Origin: SYIM01 sp041182885
GTDB lineage: Bacteria > Pseudomonadota > Gammaproteobacteria > Burkholderiales > Burkholderiaceae_E
Length of the DNA: 37,564 bases
Assembly (NCBI GenBank): GCA_049423065.1
Contig: JBMSQB010000042.1
Location: 1 to 37,564, forward strand
Direction of reading: 5' to 3'
The stretch's first letter is position 1, and every line of letters begins with the position of its first letter. A program made the position numbers and the translations under genes. The notes beneath the pieces were generated by a model, which had not been told where the DNA came from, did no database searches, and was given only the letters and a program-made list of their open reading frames with translations. Below, piece after piece: positions 7,415 through 16,022 of the stretch.

Positions 7415-8305
7415 ATGAAACTCGTCTGCTACCGACACGGCGGCGCCACCCACTACGGCGCGGTCAAAGACAACGGCAAGGTTGTTGACCTGGGCACGCG
7501 CCTGGGCGCGCAGTATCCCGACATCGTTTCCTTCATCGCAGGCGATGGTCAGGCAATCGCCCGCCAGGTGGTGGCCACCGAACCCGGCGACTTCGATTAC
7601 GACGCGCTCGATCTGCTGCCGGTCGTTCCCAACCCTGGAAAAATCCTTTGCGTGGGTCTCAATTATCACGACCATGTTGACGAAGCCAACCGCACCATCG
7701 GCAATCGCAAGGTCCCTGACCGTCCGATGATCTTCGGTCGCTGGCCTGAATCCCTCGCCTCGCACCGCAAGCCCATCACCCGCCCGCGCATCTCGCAAAT
7801 GTTCGACTGGGAAGCCGAAATGCTGGTGGTGATGGGACGCGAAACCGGCCGCTATGTGAAGGCCGAGGACGCACTCCAGTATGTGTTTGGCTATTCATGC
7901 TTCAACGAATCCTGCATGCGCGACTACCAGCGCCACTCCAGCCAGATCACGCCTGGAAAGAATTTCGAGAACACGGGGTCAAGCGGCCCCTGGCTGGTCA
8001 CCGCCGACGAAATTGCCGATCCGATGAACCTTGAGATCACCATGCGTCTCAATGGCGAGGTCATGCAGCACGCCAACACCAGTCAGATGATTTTCTCGGT
8101 TCAGAAGATCATCGAGTACGTCACCGAGTGGACGCCTCTCAAGCCCGGCGATCTGATCGTGAGCGGCACCATGGGCGGCGTGGGCTTTGCCCGCACCCCT
8201 CCGATCTTCATGAAGCCAGGCGACATCGCGGAGGTGGAGATCGAGAAAATCGGTGTGCTGCGCAACACGATCGAGGATGAGGATCCGAAACTTGGTCCGC
8301 GCTGA
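7415..8305 (+). CDS. Fumarylacetoacetate hydrolase (FAH) family protein
   Basis: A 296-residue protein of the FAH superfamily, whose members hydrolyse, hydrate or decarboxylate beta-diketo or enol acids with a divalent metal. The N-terminal lid region (about 1-70) precedes the core motif KILCVGLNYHDH (76-87). Metal ligands are Glu133 and Glu135 in FDWEAEM. The third acidic ligand, usually Asp in an NDxSxRD motif, reads NESCMRD here with Glu165 in its place, which is unusual. The closing GDLIVSGTMGGVG motif is present. It lies downstream of a Bug and a VOC gene and 12 bases before selO. It is too long to be a typical fumarylpyruvate hydrolase of the NagK type, so I do not assign it to the gentisate route. 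Confidence 0.9.
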   Translation: MKLVCYRHGGATHYGAVKDNGKVVDLGTRLGAQYPDIVSFIAGDGQAIARQVVATEPGDFDYDALDLLPVVPNPGKILCVGLNYHDHVDEANRTIGNRKVPDRPMIFGRWPESLASHRKPITRPRISQMFDWEAEMLVVMGRETGRYVKAEDALQYVFGYSCFNESCMRDYQRHSSQITPGKNFENTGSSGPWLVTADEIADPMNLEITMRLNGEVMQHANTSQMIFSVQKIIEYVTEWTPLKPGDLIVSGTMGGVGFARTPPIFMKPGDIAEVEIEKIGVLRNTIEDEDPKLGPR

Positions 8306-8317
8306 GCGGCGCAGCCG

Positions 8318-9778
8318 ATGACGTCAATCGGCTGGCGGTTCGACCACAGCTACGCCCGCCTGCCCGAGGTGATGTTTGCCCGGGCGGCGCCGGCGCGTGC
8401 CCGCGCACCGAAGCTGGTGCTTTTCAACCATGCGCTCGCGCGCTCGTTGGGTCTGGACGCCACTGCGGCCGATCCGCAGGCGCTCGCGGCAACCTTCTCG
8501 GGTACCACGCTGCCCGAGGGTTCGCTGCCCATCGCCCAGGCTTACGCTGGCCACCAGTTTGGCCATTTCGCCATGCTCGGCGACGGCCGCGCGCTCCTGG
8601 TGGGCGAGCACCTCTGCCCGGATGGGCAACGGGTGGATATCCAGTTCAAGGGGTCCGGGCCCACCCCATTTTCCCGCCGTGGCGATGGCCGCGCAGCACT
8701 TGGCCCCATGCTGAGGGAGTATGTGATCAGCGAGGCCATGCACGCGCTCGGCATTCCAACCACGCGGAGCCTCGCGGTCGTGGCAACCGGCGAGGCCGTG
8801 TTCCGCGAGAGCTTGCTCGACGGTGCGGTGCTCACCCGTGTTGCGGGCAGTCATCTGCGGGTTGGAACCTTCGAATATGTCGCAGCGCGAAACGAACCCG
8901 AGCTCCTCGCTGCGCTGACCGACTACACCATTGCCCGGCACTATCCCGAGTGTGCTGCCGCGGAGCGCCCCGCGCTCGCCCTCCTCGAGGCCGTGATCGA
9001 TCGGCAGTCGGCCCTCATTGTGGAATGGCTGCGGGTGGGGTTCATCCATGGCGTCATGAACACCGACAACATGAGCCTCTGTGGCGAGACGATTGATTAC
9101 GGACCCTGCGCCTTTCTGGAGCGCTACGACCCCGGCACCGCTTTCAGTTCGATCGATCACGCAAAGCGCTATGCGTTCAACAACCAGCCTTCGATCGCGC
9201 AGTGGAACCTTGCGCGCTTCGCCGAGGCCCTGCTGCCCGCGATCGATTCCGACCCCGACCAGGCGCTCGCGCTGGCCGAGGCGGCCATCAACCGATTTGC
9301 TGACCTCTACCGCGCGCGCCAGGTCGACATGATGCGCAACAAGCTGGGGCTGTCCGGTGAGGCCGAGGGCGACGAGGCGCTGATCAGCGATTTTCTGAAC
9401 TGGATGCGCGACGCCGACGCCGATTACACGAACAGTTTTTCCATGCTTGGCAGCGGCCATATCGACCCAGCCCGACTGACGGCCGATCCGCGCCTGGCCG
9501 CCTGGCATGCTCGGTGGCAGGCACGACTGCGCGGTGGCTCCGAGCCCCTGACGTCAGGTATTGACCGGATGCGCGCGAGCAACCCGGTCTATATCGCCCG
9601 CAACCACCAGGTGGAGGCTGCACTCGATGCGGCCACCGGACCGGCGGGCGATCTTCGGCCGCTGGAGCGTCTGCTTGAGGTGGTGAGGCAGCCCTATGAG
9701 GCGCGTCCCGGGCTGGAAGCCTATGCCGAGCCTGCGCCAGACGGCGGACGCAGCCACCAGACCTTCTGCGGCACCTGA
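8318..9778 (+). CDS. selO: SelO protein adenylyltransferase (YdiU family)
   Basis: A pseudokinase-fold enzyme of 486 residues that transfers AMP from ATP to hydroxyl side chains of target proteins; in bacteria it is tied to redox stress. Family signatures seen are AYAGHQFGHFAMLGDGRA (75-92), the nucleotide-binding Lys111 in QFKGSGPTPFSRRGDGR, the Arg-rich GAVLTRVAGSHLRVGTFEY, HGVMNTDNMS with Asp250 and Asn251, and Asp260 in DYGPC. The C-terminus ends TFCGT, keeping the conserved near-terminal cysteine (selenocysteine in animal forms). It starts 12 bases after the FAH-type gene with a weak ribosome binding site, so co-transcription is likely even though a metabolic link is not obvious. Confidence 0.95.
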   Translation: MTSIGWRFDHSYARLPEVMFARAAPARARAPKLVLFNHALARSLGLDATAADPQALAATFSGTTLPEGSLPIAQAYAGHQFGHFAMLGDGRALLVGEHLCPDGQRVDIQFKGSGPTPFSRRGDGRAALGPMLREYVISEAMHALGIPTTRSLAVVATGEAVFRESLLDGAVLTRVAGSHLRVGTFEYVAARNEPELLAALTDYTIARHYPECAAAERPALALLEAVIDRQSALIVEWLRVGFIHGVMNTDNMSLCGETIDYGPCAFLERYDPGTAFSSIDHAKRYAFNNQPSIAQWNLARFAEALLPAIDSDPDQALALAEAAINRFADLYRARQVDMMRNKLGLSGEAEGDEALISDFLNWMRDADADYTNSFSMLGSGHIDPARLTADPRLAAWHARWQARLRGGSEPLTSGIDRMRASNPVYIARNHQVEAALDAATGPAGDLRPLERLLEVVRQPYEARPGLEAYAEPAPDGGRSHQTFCGT

Positions 9779-9824
9779 GCCCGGGGCAAGCGCACCTCGG
9801 GCAACTGAGCCCAACGGGCAAAGG

Positions 9825-10877
9825 TCAGCGAAGCCTGAGCCCGGTTTCGCCATCAAACCAGTACAGGCGATCGGGGCTGCACCGCAGCCATACTCGCGCG
9901 CCAGCCTGAAGCCGAACCGACTTGCCGGCTCGCGCGGCAACCAGTCGATCCCCGATCATGGCAGTGAGCAGCGTGGAGTCGCCCAGCAGCTCGAAGGTGT
10001 AGACCTCGCAACCAAACATCGCCTCGCTCTCGGAACAGAGTTCAAGATCTTCAGAACGAATGCCGAGCACCGTCGTTCCGGCGCGCGGCGGCGATACGCG
10101 CAGGGGCAGATCGCCTGCCCGGCAAGTGCCCTGCCCATCCGCCACCACCGGCAGCAGGTTCATGGCAGGCGAGCCGATGAAGCCCGCAACGAAGGTATCG
10201 GCGGGATCGTTGTAGATATCCTCGGGCGTACCGATCTGCCGGATCACGCCGTCATTCATGACCGCGACCCGGGTGGCAAGCGTCATTGCCTCGATCTGAT
10301 CATGCGTGACATAGACGGTGGTGACCTGCAATTCCTGGGTGAGGTGCTTGATCTGCGCCCGCGCCAGCACCCGCAGTTTGGCATCGAGATTGGAGAGCGG
10401 CTCGTCCATCAGAAACACGCGCGGCGTTCGCACGATGCTTCGAGCGAGCGCAACGCGCTGCCGCTGGCCACCCGACAGCTCGCGCGGCATGCGAGCGAGA
10501 AACGGCTCAAGCTGCACCCGCGCCGCCGCCTGGCGGATACGTTGATCGCGCTCGGCTGCCGGCACCCCGCGAAGCTTGAGGGGATAGCCGATATTTTCCG
10601 CGACGCTCATGTGCGGATAGAGGCCATAGTTCTGAAACACCATGGACACATCCCGACGCTGCGGCGGCACCTCGTTCACGCGCACGCCATCGAAGGCGAT
10701 CGTGCCTGCGCTGGGCGCCTCCAGTCCGGCAATCATCCGCATGGTGGTGGTCTTGCCGCATCCGGAAGGCCCCAGCAACACCAGAAATTCGCGATCGGCG
10801 ATCTCCAGGCTGAGCTCACGCACCACCTGTACCGAACCAAAATATTTGTCGACAGAAGTGAGCGATACCGTGGTCAT
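9825..10877 (-). CDS. ABC transporter ATP-binding protein, CUT1 (UgpC/MalK-like)
   Basis: The ATPase of a carbohydrate-type importer, 350 residues. It shows Walker A GPSGCGKTT (36-44), the Q-loop VFQNYGLYPHM, signature LSGGQRQR (134-141), Walker B VFLMDEP (154-160) and H-loop His192. After residue 235 comes the regulatory OB-fold extension typical of MalK/UgpC ATPases, shorter in detail than MalK. It is the last gene of the long minus-strand operon, eight bases after the second permease gene, with AGGA as ribosome binding site. ATPases of this class often serve several importers, so its presence does not define the substrate. It ends convergently with selO, 46 bases apart, with no convincing terminator. 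Confidence 0.95.
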   Translation of the reverse strand: MTTVSLTSVDKYFGSVQVVRELSLEIADREFLVLLGPSGCGKTTTMRMIAGLEAPSAGTIAFDGVRVNEVPPQRRDVSMVFQNYGLYPHMSVAENIGYPLKLRGVPAAERDQRIRQAAARVQLEPFLARMPRELSGGQRQRVALARSIVRTPRVFLMDEPLSNLDAKLRVLARAQIKHLTQELQVTTVYVTHDQIEAMTLATRVAVMNDGVIRQIGTPEDIYNDPADTFVAGFIGSPAMNLLPVVADGQGTCRAGDLPLRVSPPRAGTTVLGIRSEDLELCSESEAMFGCEVYTFELLGDSTLLTAMIGDRLVAARAGKSVRLQAGARVWLRCSPDRLYWFDGETGLRLR

Positions 10878-10885
10878 GAAGCGTC

Positions 10886-11827
10886 CTAACGCACCGATCC
10901 TGCGGTGAGACTGCCGATGAACTGCCGGTGCACCATGAGGGAGAGCATGAACATGGGCGCGGTGATGATGAGGCCACCGGCAGCCATCAGCTCCCAGAGG
11001 TCACCACGCTCGGTGCGAAAGCCCACGATACCCAGAGGAAGCGTGAGCGCGTCCTGCTTGCCCAGAATGAGGGCGAACAGAAACTCGTTCCAGGTGAGCG
11101 TGAAACTGAACACCGCCGCGGTAATGATGCCGGGCAGCGCCGCCGGCACCACAATGCCGGCGAGCACGCGAAACCGACCGGCCCCGTCAATCATCGCCGA
11201 CTCCTCGATCTCGATCGGCACAGCATCGATGAAGCCTTTGATCATCCAAACTGCATACGGCAAAACGATGGACAGATTGATGAGCACCAGCGCAGTGCGC
11301 GTATCGAGCAGCCCCAGATCGCGGAACATCAGGAAATACGGCAAGACCACCACCGCTGCGGGAATGAACTGAGAGGCAATCACCAGCAGGAAGAGCGTCT
11401 GACGAAAGCGAAAATCAAAGCGCGAGAACGCATAGGCCGCCAGCGTGGCCATGGGAACCGCCACCACCACCGTGCCGGCCGCAACCAGGATGCTGTTGGC
11501 GATCTTGTTGCCCAGGTTCCAGGGATGCGCGAACACCGTACGAAAATTGTCGAGGGTGGGCGTGAACACCAGCGCGGCATCGAGCGAATAGACGTCGCGC
11601 GGCAGCTTGAAGGCGGTAATCGCCATCCAGACAATGGGAAGCACGATGCTCGCCAGACCGGCAAGGATCAGCGACTGCCGAAGCGCAAGCGCGACCCGCT
11701 CGGCAAGCGGAGGCCGGTAGCCGGGTGCCGGACTGCGTGCGGGCTGCATGCCCTCGCCCGGCCCGCGCCTGAGTGTGGTGGCGGCCCTGCCCTGAATCGG
11801 ATTCGAAACAGACTGCGGACGGCTCAT
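10886..11827 (-). CDS. ABC importer permease, MalG/UgpE-like
   Basis: An inner-membrane permease of 313 residues with about six membrane helices. The EAA loop that docks on the ATPase is visible as EIEESAMIDGAGRFRVLAGIVVP. The start at 11827 is chosen because its ATG overlaps the stop codon of the upstream permease (ATGA, 11824-11827), a sign of translational coupling; the frame is open further upstream inside that gene. The first 40 or so residues are a polar extension before the first helix, and a second methionine after it (MQPARS) could also serve as start. It works with the other permease, the binding protein and the ATPase of this operon. Confidence 0.93.
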   Translation of the reverse strand: MSRPQSVSNPIQGRAATTLRRGPGEGMQPARSPAPGYRPPLAERVALALRQSLILAGLASIVLPIVWMAITAFKLPRDVYSLDAALVFTPTLDNFRTVFAHPWNLGNKIANSILVAAGTVVVAVPMATLAAYAFSRFDFRFRQTLFLLVIASQFIPAAVVVLPYFLMFRDLGLLDTRTALVLINLSIVLPYAVWMIKGFIDAVPIEIEESAMIDGAGRFRVLAGIVVPAALPGIITAAVFSFTLTWNEFLFALILGKQDALTLPLGIVGFRTERGDLWELMAAGGLIITAPMFMLSLMVHRQFIGSLTAGSVR

Positions 11828-12699
11828 CGGCTGCGAAATACCAGCTTGAGATAGAAGTAGGCGCACCCGAGGAGGAGCGCGGTGAGCAGCCATGCCGCAG
11901 CAGCCGCATAGCCCATGTCGTAGTAATTGAATGCGGTCTGGTACACGAAATACGCGAGGGTCTGCGTGGCCGTGCCGGGCCCGCCATTGCTGAGGGTGTA
12001 GATCGTGTCGAAGGCCTTCAGTGCAAACACGGTCTTCAGAATGAGCACGACCCCCAGCACCGGAAGCAGTTGCGGCAACGTGATGTCGCGCAACACCGCC
12101 CAGGACGAGGCGCCGTCAATTCGCGCGGCCTCCTGCGTCTCGCGCGGGATCGCCGCCAGCCCGCCCAGCACCACGAGCGTCATGTAGGGCGCCCAGTGCC
12201 AGACATCGGCGGCCACCACTGCAGCCATGGCGAGCACCCGATCGGCGAGCCACACCTTGTCGGCCAGAACCGGGATGAAAAACCCAAGCAGGTGATGGAC
12301 CACACCGAACTCGGGGTTCAGAAAGAAGCGAAATGAAATGCCGATCAGCGCCGGGCTCATCACAAAGGGAAGAATGAGCGCCACCCGGGCAATCGAGGAC
12401 AGACGCCCCTCGCGCTGCAGCAACAGCGCCGCACCGAGCGCGAGCATCAGTGTGGCCGCGACATCGGCCACCACAAAGATGGCGGTGGCCACCAACGACT
12501 CGCCGAACTCCGGATCGTCAGTCAGCAGGTCGGTGTAGTTGGTCGTACCGATCCAGTCGCCCGGCGTGTCGCGCTGCGCGAGCTTCCAACTGCGAAAGCT
12601 GAGCGCAAGCGAGTAGCCGAGCGGAAACAGCGCCATCGCCGCCACGAATAGCAGCGCTGGCGCCAGCAGCCACACATGGATCGGAACCCGTCGGATCAC
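11824..12699 (-). CDS. ABC importer permease, MalF/UgpA-like (GTG start)
   Basis: An inner-membrane permease of 291 residues with the EAA loop ETQEAARIDGASSWAVLRDITLPQLLP and the NGGPGTATQTL segment common in UgpA/MalF-type subunits. The most likely start is a GTG at 12699, which overlaps the stop codon of the binding-protein gene as GTGA (12696-12699) and gives an N-terminus IRRVPIHVWLLAPALLF that runs straight into the first membrane helix. An ATG further upstream would lie within the preceding gene. Its own stop overlaps the start of the next permease gene. The two permeases form the channel of a CUT1-type importer. Confidence 0.93.
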   Translation of the reverse strand: MIRRVPIHVWLLAPALLFVAAMALFPLGYSLALSFRSWKLAQRDTPGDWIGTTNYTDLLTDDPEFGESLVATAIFVVADVAATLMLALGAALLLQREGRLSSIARVALILPFVMSPALIGISFRFFLNPEFGVVHHLLGFFIPVLADKVWLADRVLAMAAVVAADVWHWAPYMTLVVLGGLAAIPRETQEAARIDGASSWAVLRDITLPQLLPVLGVVLILKTVFALKAFDTIYTLSNGGPGTATQTLAYFVYQTAFNYYDMGYAAAAAWLLTALLLGCAYFYLKLVFRSR

Positions 12700-14006
12700 C
12701 CGCGCATCGCCCGCCGCACGCGGCCCGCAGCGGCATCCAGCCCCGCCTTCACCTGTACCTGACCCGCCGCGATATCGCTGATGGCGGCCTCCAGAATGTC
12801 GCTCACCTGCCCCCACTGCGGAAAGAGTGGCGTGCCCTTGGCGCCCTTCAGCGCCTGGGCGCCAAACAGGTGCATGCCGCCGAAGCGCACATTGACGTCG
12901 CCGTCGAGCAGATTGGCTGTTTGCACCGCCACCACCTCATTGAGCTTGGGATCGAGCAGCACGGAGCGCTCAATGGCCGGGTCGGTGAGCCAGGTGAGGT
13001 ACTCCATGGCTGCGTCCTTGCGACGGCTGTTGCGATTGATGCCGTAGAACCAGGTGTTGGTGTAGGTGGTGGCATCACGGCCAGGCATGGCGGGTAGCGG
13101 CGCAAACCCGACCTGGTCGCGCTTGAGCGTGGAGGTTTTCGGATCGGTGAGCATGGCATAACGCCACCACCAGACCGGCACCATGGCCGAGCGCCCTTGC
13201 GCCACCGAATTGACGGCATCGGTTTCGTTGAATGTGGCGGACCCCGGGGGCGCCACCTTGTGCCTGAGCATCACATCAACATAGGCCTGCGTGGCGGCCA
13301 CTCCACGTTCACTGTTGAAGGCAGGCTGGCCTTTGGCATCGAGCAGGTCGCCCCCCATGCCCCACAGGTAGTTGAACCAGATCATCAGATTCTGGCCACC
13401 GGTCTTGCCGTAGTACATGGCGACGCCCGCAAGGTCGGTCTTGCCCTGGATCTGGCGTCCGATGTCGACCATCTGGTCCCAGGTTTCGGGCGGCTGCAGA
13501 TTCAGCCGGGAGAACACATCCTTGCGGTAAAAGAGCAGTTGCACATGGCCGCGGATCGGGAGTCCCATGACGTTGCTGCCGTTGCCGTTCTGGTCGCGCG
13601 CCGCGCGCAGGTGCGCATACGGGTAGCGGGACTCGACATCGATTTTCTTTTCTGCGAGTCGCGCATTGAGGGGATCAAACAGGCCGTAGAGCGAGGGCCC
13701 CCAGACGTCCATCGCGCTCAGTACATCGTATTGATCCGTCTTGGCCACCAGCTCGGCGGTGAGCTTTTCACGCATGCTGGGAAACGGCACATACTGGTAG
13801 CGGACCTTGATGCCGGTGAGCGCTTCAAACTCGGCGAGCTTTGCCTCGTGGGCGCTGAACTGGGGTGCGACGACCGACAGGACGTTCACGGTGCTGCCAG
13901 CGAAGGGCTTGCCGGGCCTCAGCGCCGAGGCGGACGCCTGGGCCAGTGCCGGTGCCGGCAGCAGTCCGCCAGCGGTGGCGAGCTTGATGAGGTCGCGTCG
14001 TTTCAT
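12696..14006 (-). CDS. Extracellular solute-binding protein family 1 (CUT1 importer receptor)
   Basis: A periplasmic binding protein of 436 residues with the size and layout of family 1 receptors for sugars, sugar alcohols or glycerophosphodiesters. The N-terminus MKRRDLIKLATAGGLLPAPALAQA has a twin-arginine pair followed by LIK and a hydrophobic stretch, so Tat export is likely. An AGGAGA ribosome binding site precedes the ATG. Family features include FEALTGIKVRYQYVPFPSMREKLTAEL and a late block around WYGINRNSRRKDAAMEYLTW. It follows the aldolase gene by 57 bases and overlaps the first permease gene. The ligand is unknown; neighbouring catabolic genes suggest a sugar-acid-like or modified polyol compound. 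Confidence 0.93.
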   Translation of the reverse strand: MKRRDLIKLATAGGLLPAPALAQASASALRPGKPFAGSTVNVLSVVAPQFSAHEAKLAEFEALTGIKVRYQYVPFPSMREKLTAELVAKTDQYDVLSAMDVWGPSLYGLFDPLNARLAEKKIDVESRYPYAHLRAARDQNGNGSNVMGLPIRGHVQLLFYRKDVFSRLNLQPPETWDQMVDIGRQIQGKTDLAGVAMYYGKTGGQNLMIWFNYLWGMGGDLLDAKGQPAFNSERGVAATQAYVDVMLRHKVAPPGSATFNETDAVNSVAQGRSAMVPVWWWRYAMLTDPKTSTLKRDQVGFAPLPAMPGRDATTYTNTWFYGINRNSRRKDAAMEYLTWLTDPAIERSVLLDPKLNEVVAVQTANLLDGDVNVRFGGMHLFGAQALKGAKGTPLFPQWGQVSDILEAAISDIAAGQVQVKAGLDAAAGRVRRAMRG

Positions 14007-14063
14007 GGTGGTCTCCTGTTGGACTTGTTCAGGTTGTTGGCGTGTGGAAGCGTTGCGGAAGGG

Positions 14064-14840
14064 TCAGCGACGTGAGGCCTGCTTGAGCGCCTGAGCGATC
14101 ACATTGGTGATCACCTGCGCGAAATATCGGGTGCCAAAGGCGGCGAGCCGGTTTTCCTCTGCCTCGGTGAACGCAAGCGTTCCGGGGCACTTGCCTGCAC
14201 GCGCCACTTCTCTCAGCGTGTGCTCGATGGCCTGCATCACTTCGGGCTCCTGCCAGCGGTGCTCATAGCCCATGCTGTGGGCGAGGTCGTTGGGACCCAC
14301 AAAGATCGCGTCAATACCGGGTACCGAGGCGATCTCGTACGCGTTGGCCACCCCTTCCGGGGTTTCGATCATGGCGATCACACCAATGCCGTCGTTTGAG
14401 CGCCGCACATGGTCAGCGCCACCGAATGACCCATAGCCGGCGGCACGGTTGCTGAACGCCACCCCGCGCTGGCCGCCCTGGCCACCCGGCAACGGATAGC
14501 GAACACGCCGCACCAGATCTTCGGCCTCGGCGGCATTGCCGATCATGGGCACCTGTACGCCACTGGCGCCCAGATCGAGCACGCGGGCGACGTCCTGGCG
14601 CAGGCACCGAACAACAGGCACCACCCCGCTTGCCCGCGCCGCGCGCAGCATGTTTTCGGTGGTCTGCAGGTCGGCGCTGCCGTGTTCGTTGTCGACCACG
14701 ATGAAGTCGAACCCAGCGAAGGCGCACATCTCCACCAGCGCAGGCGCGGGTACGCCCACAAAGATGCCGCGCAAGCGCTCGCCACTGGCAAGCATGCCGC
14801 GAAGCCGGTCATCAAAGGGCATTCGAATGGTTGGCGTCAT
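14064..14840 (-). CDS. HpcH/HpaI family aldolase
   Basis: A class II pyruvate-type aldolase of 258 residues. Family members reversibly split 2-keto acids into pyruvate and an aldehyde. Visible active-site elements are His53 in VVDNEHG, Arg78 in VVRCL, and the metal ligands Glu159 in IAMIET and Asp185 in VGPNDLAHS. The start at 14840 is set by an ATGA overlap with the end of the MetE-like gene (14837-14840), although the frame is open further upstream. It sits in the operon between a MetE-like enzyme and the importer receptor, so it probably performs the carbon-carbon cleavage of the imported substrate. Exact substrate unknown (2-keto-3-deoxy acids are typical). Confidence 0.92.
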   Translation of the reverse strand: MTPTIRMPFDDRLRGMLASGERLRGIFVGVPAPALVEMCAFAGFDFIVVDNEHGSADLQTTENMLRAARASGVVPVVRCLRQDVARVLDLGASGVQVPMIGNAAEAEDLVRRVRYPLPGGQGGQRGVAFSNRAAGYGSFGGADHVRRSNDGIGVIAMIETPEGVANAYEIASVPGIDAIFVGPNDLAHSMGYEHRWQEPEVMQAIEHTLREVARAGKCPGTLAFTEAEENRLAAFGTRYFAQVITNVIAQALKQASRR

Positions 14841-15997
14841 GGCTGGGCTCCAGTGGGTGCACGACGGGCGATACGGGCGCCTTCGGCCATGCTGGCAAGC
14901 TTGGCCCAGGCGATGGGGGGATGAACCGCACCGAACCCTGCAAAGGTTCCGAAGCCGCAGTCGGTGGCTGCCATCACGCGCTCGGGCCCCACGATTCGGG
15001 CGTAGGTCTGGAGGCGCTGGGCCACCAGTCTGGGATGTTCGATGAAGTTGTTGGTGGAATCGAGAACGCCCGGCGCAAGGATGAGATCGGCGGGCAGCAT
15101 GCCTCGACGATTCGACTCGGCCCAGATTTCCCACTCGTGCGCATGACGTGGATTGGCCGCTTCGAACACCAGCGTCCCCACCTTCGCCTTCAGCACCACC
15201 GGCAGGATCAGATCGAGCGCGACATCGTAGTGATGCGGACCGTCGTAGTTGCCCCAGCAAAGGTGCATGCGCACCCGCTCGCGCGGGATATTGCGAAGCG
15301 CATGATTGAGCGCATCGACCTGAAGATGGGCATTGCGCAGGAACTCCTCGTCGCTCACGTCGCGGAACCGGATATGACGACCCATAGCCAGATCGGGCGC
15401 GTCGATCTGCAGATCAAGGCCGGCAGCCACGATCGTCTCGTATTCGGCCTGCAGCGCGTGGGCGAGCGCGGTGATGTAGGACTCCTGCGTGGGGTAGTGC
15501 TGATTCGGCTGGAACACCGCCACGACGCCCGGTGAGGCGCTGTTCATGAATGCACGTGAAGCACCATGCCTCGCGCATGAGGCCTTCAGGTTTTCGATGT
15601 CCCGGTGCAGTCCGCTCAGGTCTTTCACCGCAATGGGACCCGAGCAAATGGGACGGTGGTATTTGGGCGTGGCCCCCAGTTTGGCGAGCCTGTCCTTGTA
15701 CTCGGGAAAATCGTCGAGATCGCGCGGCACTGCACGCGGCATCTCGCCAATCTTGAAGCCGGTGAGACGATGCCGGATATAGGTGGCATAGCTGATTTTG
15801 CTCATCTCGCCATCGCTCACCACGTCAACGCCCGCCGCCACCTGCTGTCGCACCACCTCATCAACCGCCTGTGCGATGGTGGCGTCAAACTGCGCCGGAT
15901 CGTAGTCCATTCCGGAATCCTGGGCGAACAGGCATTCCACCACGGCCTGCGGGCGGGGCAGGCTTCCTACATGGGTAACGGAGAAGGCTTGCGGCAT
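14837..15997 (-). CDS. MetE C-terminal-like zinc methyltransferase/thiol transferase
   Basis: A 386-residue single-barrel relative of the catalytic half of cobalamin-independent methionine synthase. The zinc ligand set is intact: His245 and Cys247 in HLCWGN, Glu279 in FEAANPRH and Cys347 in ATDCGFGT. The N-terminus has the family THVGSLPRP motif. Proteins of this short type are not true MetE, which is about twice as long; some transfer alkyl groups between thiols or act on epoxides with coenzyme M. Its place in an operon with a bicupin, an aldolase and an ABC importer suggests a catabolic role, perhaps removing a methyl or thioether group from the imported compound. This is inference. Confidence 0.88.
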   Translation of the reverse strand: MPQAFSVTHVGSLPRPQAVVECLFAQDSGMDYDPAQFDATIAQAVDEVVRQQVAAGVDVVSDGEMSKISYATYIRHRLTGFKIGEMPRAVPRDLDDFPEYKDRLAKLGATPKYHRPICSGPIAVKDLSGLHRDIENLKASCARHGASRAFMNSASPGVVAVFQPNQHYPTQESYITALAHALQAEYETIVAAGLDLQIDAPDLAMGRHIRFRDVSDEEFLRNAHLQVDALNHALRNIPRERVRMHLCWGNYDGPHHYDVALDLILPVVLKAKVGTLVFEAANPRHAHEWEIWAESNRRGMLPADLILAPGVLDSTNNFIEHPRLVAQRLQTYARIVGPERVMAATDCGFGTFAGFGAVHPPIAWAKLASMAEGARIARRAPTGAQP

Positions 15998-16022
15998 TCG
16001 GAAAGCTCCGTGGGAAAGAGAA

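Noticed and set aside
6022..7416. Open frame of 464 codons on the minus strand
   Set aside because: Antisense to the copy-3 Bug and VOC genes, both well supported by motifs.
7415..8305. FAH-family gene considered as fumarylpyruvate hydrolase (NagK)
   Set aside because: It is about 60 residues longer than NagK-type enzymes, has an altered metal motif and lies far from the hydroxylase/isomerase pair.
9779..9824. GCCCG/CGGGC repeats between selO and the ABC ATPase gene considered as a terminator
   Set aside because: The possible stems are only five pairs, several pairings compete, and no T-tract follows on either strand.
14837..15997. MetE-like gene considered as methionine synthase
   Set aside because: It is about half the length of MetE and lacks the N-terminal barrel, and its operon is catabolic with an importer.
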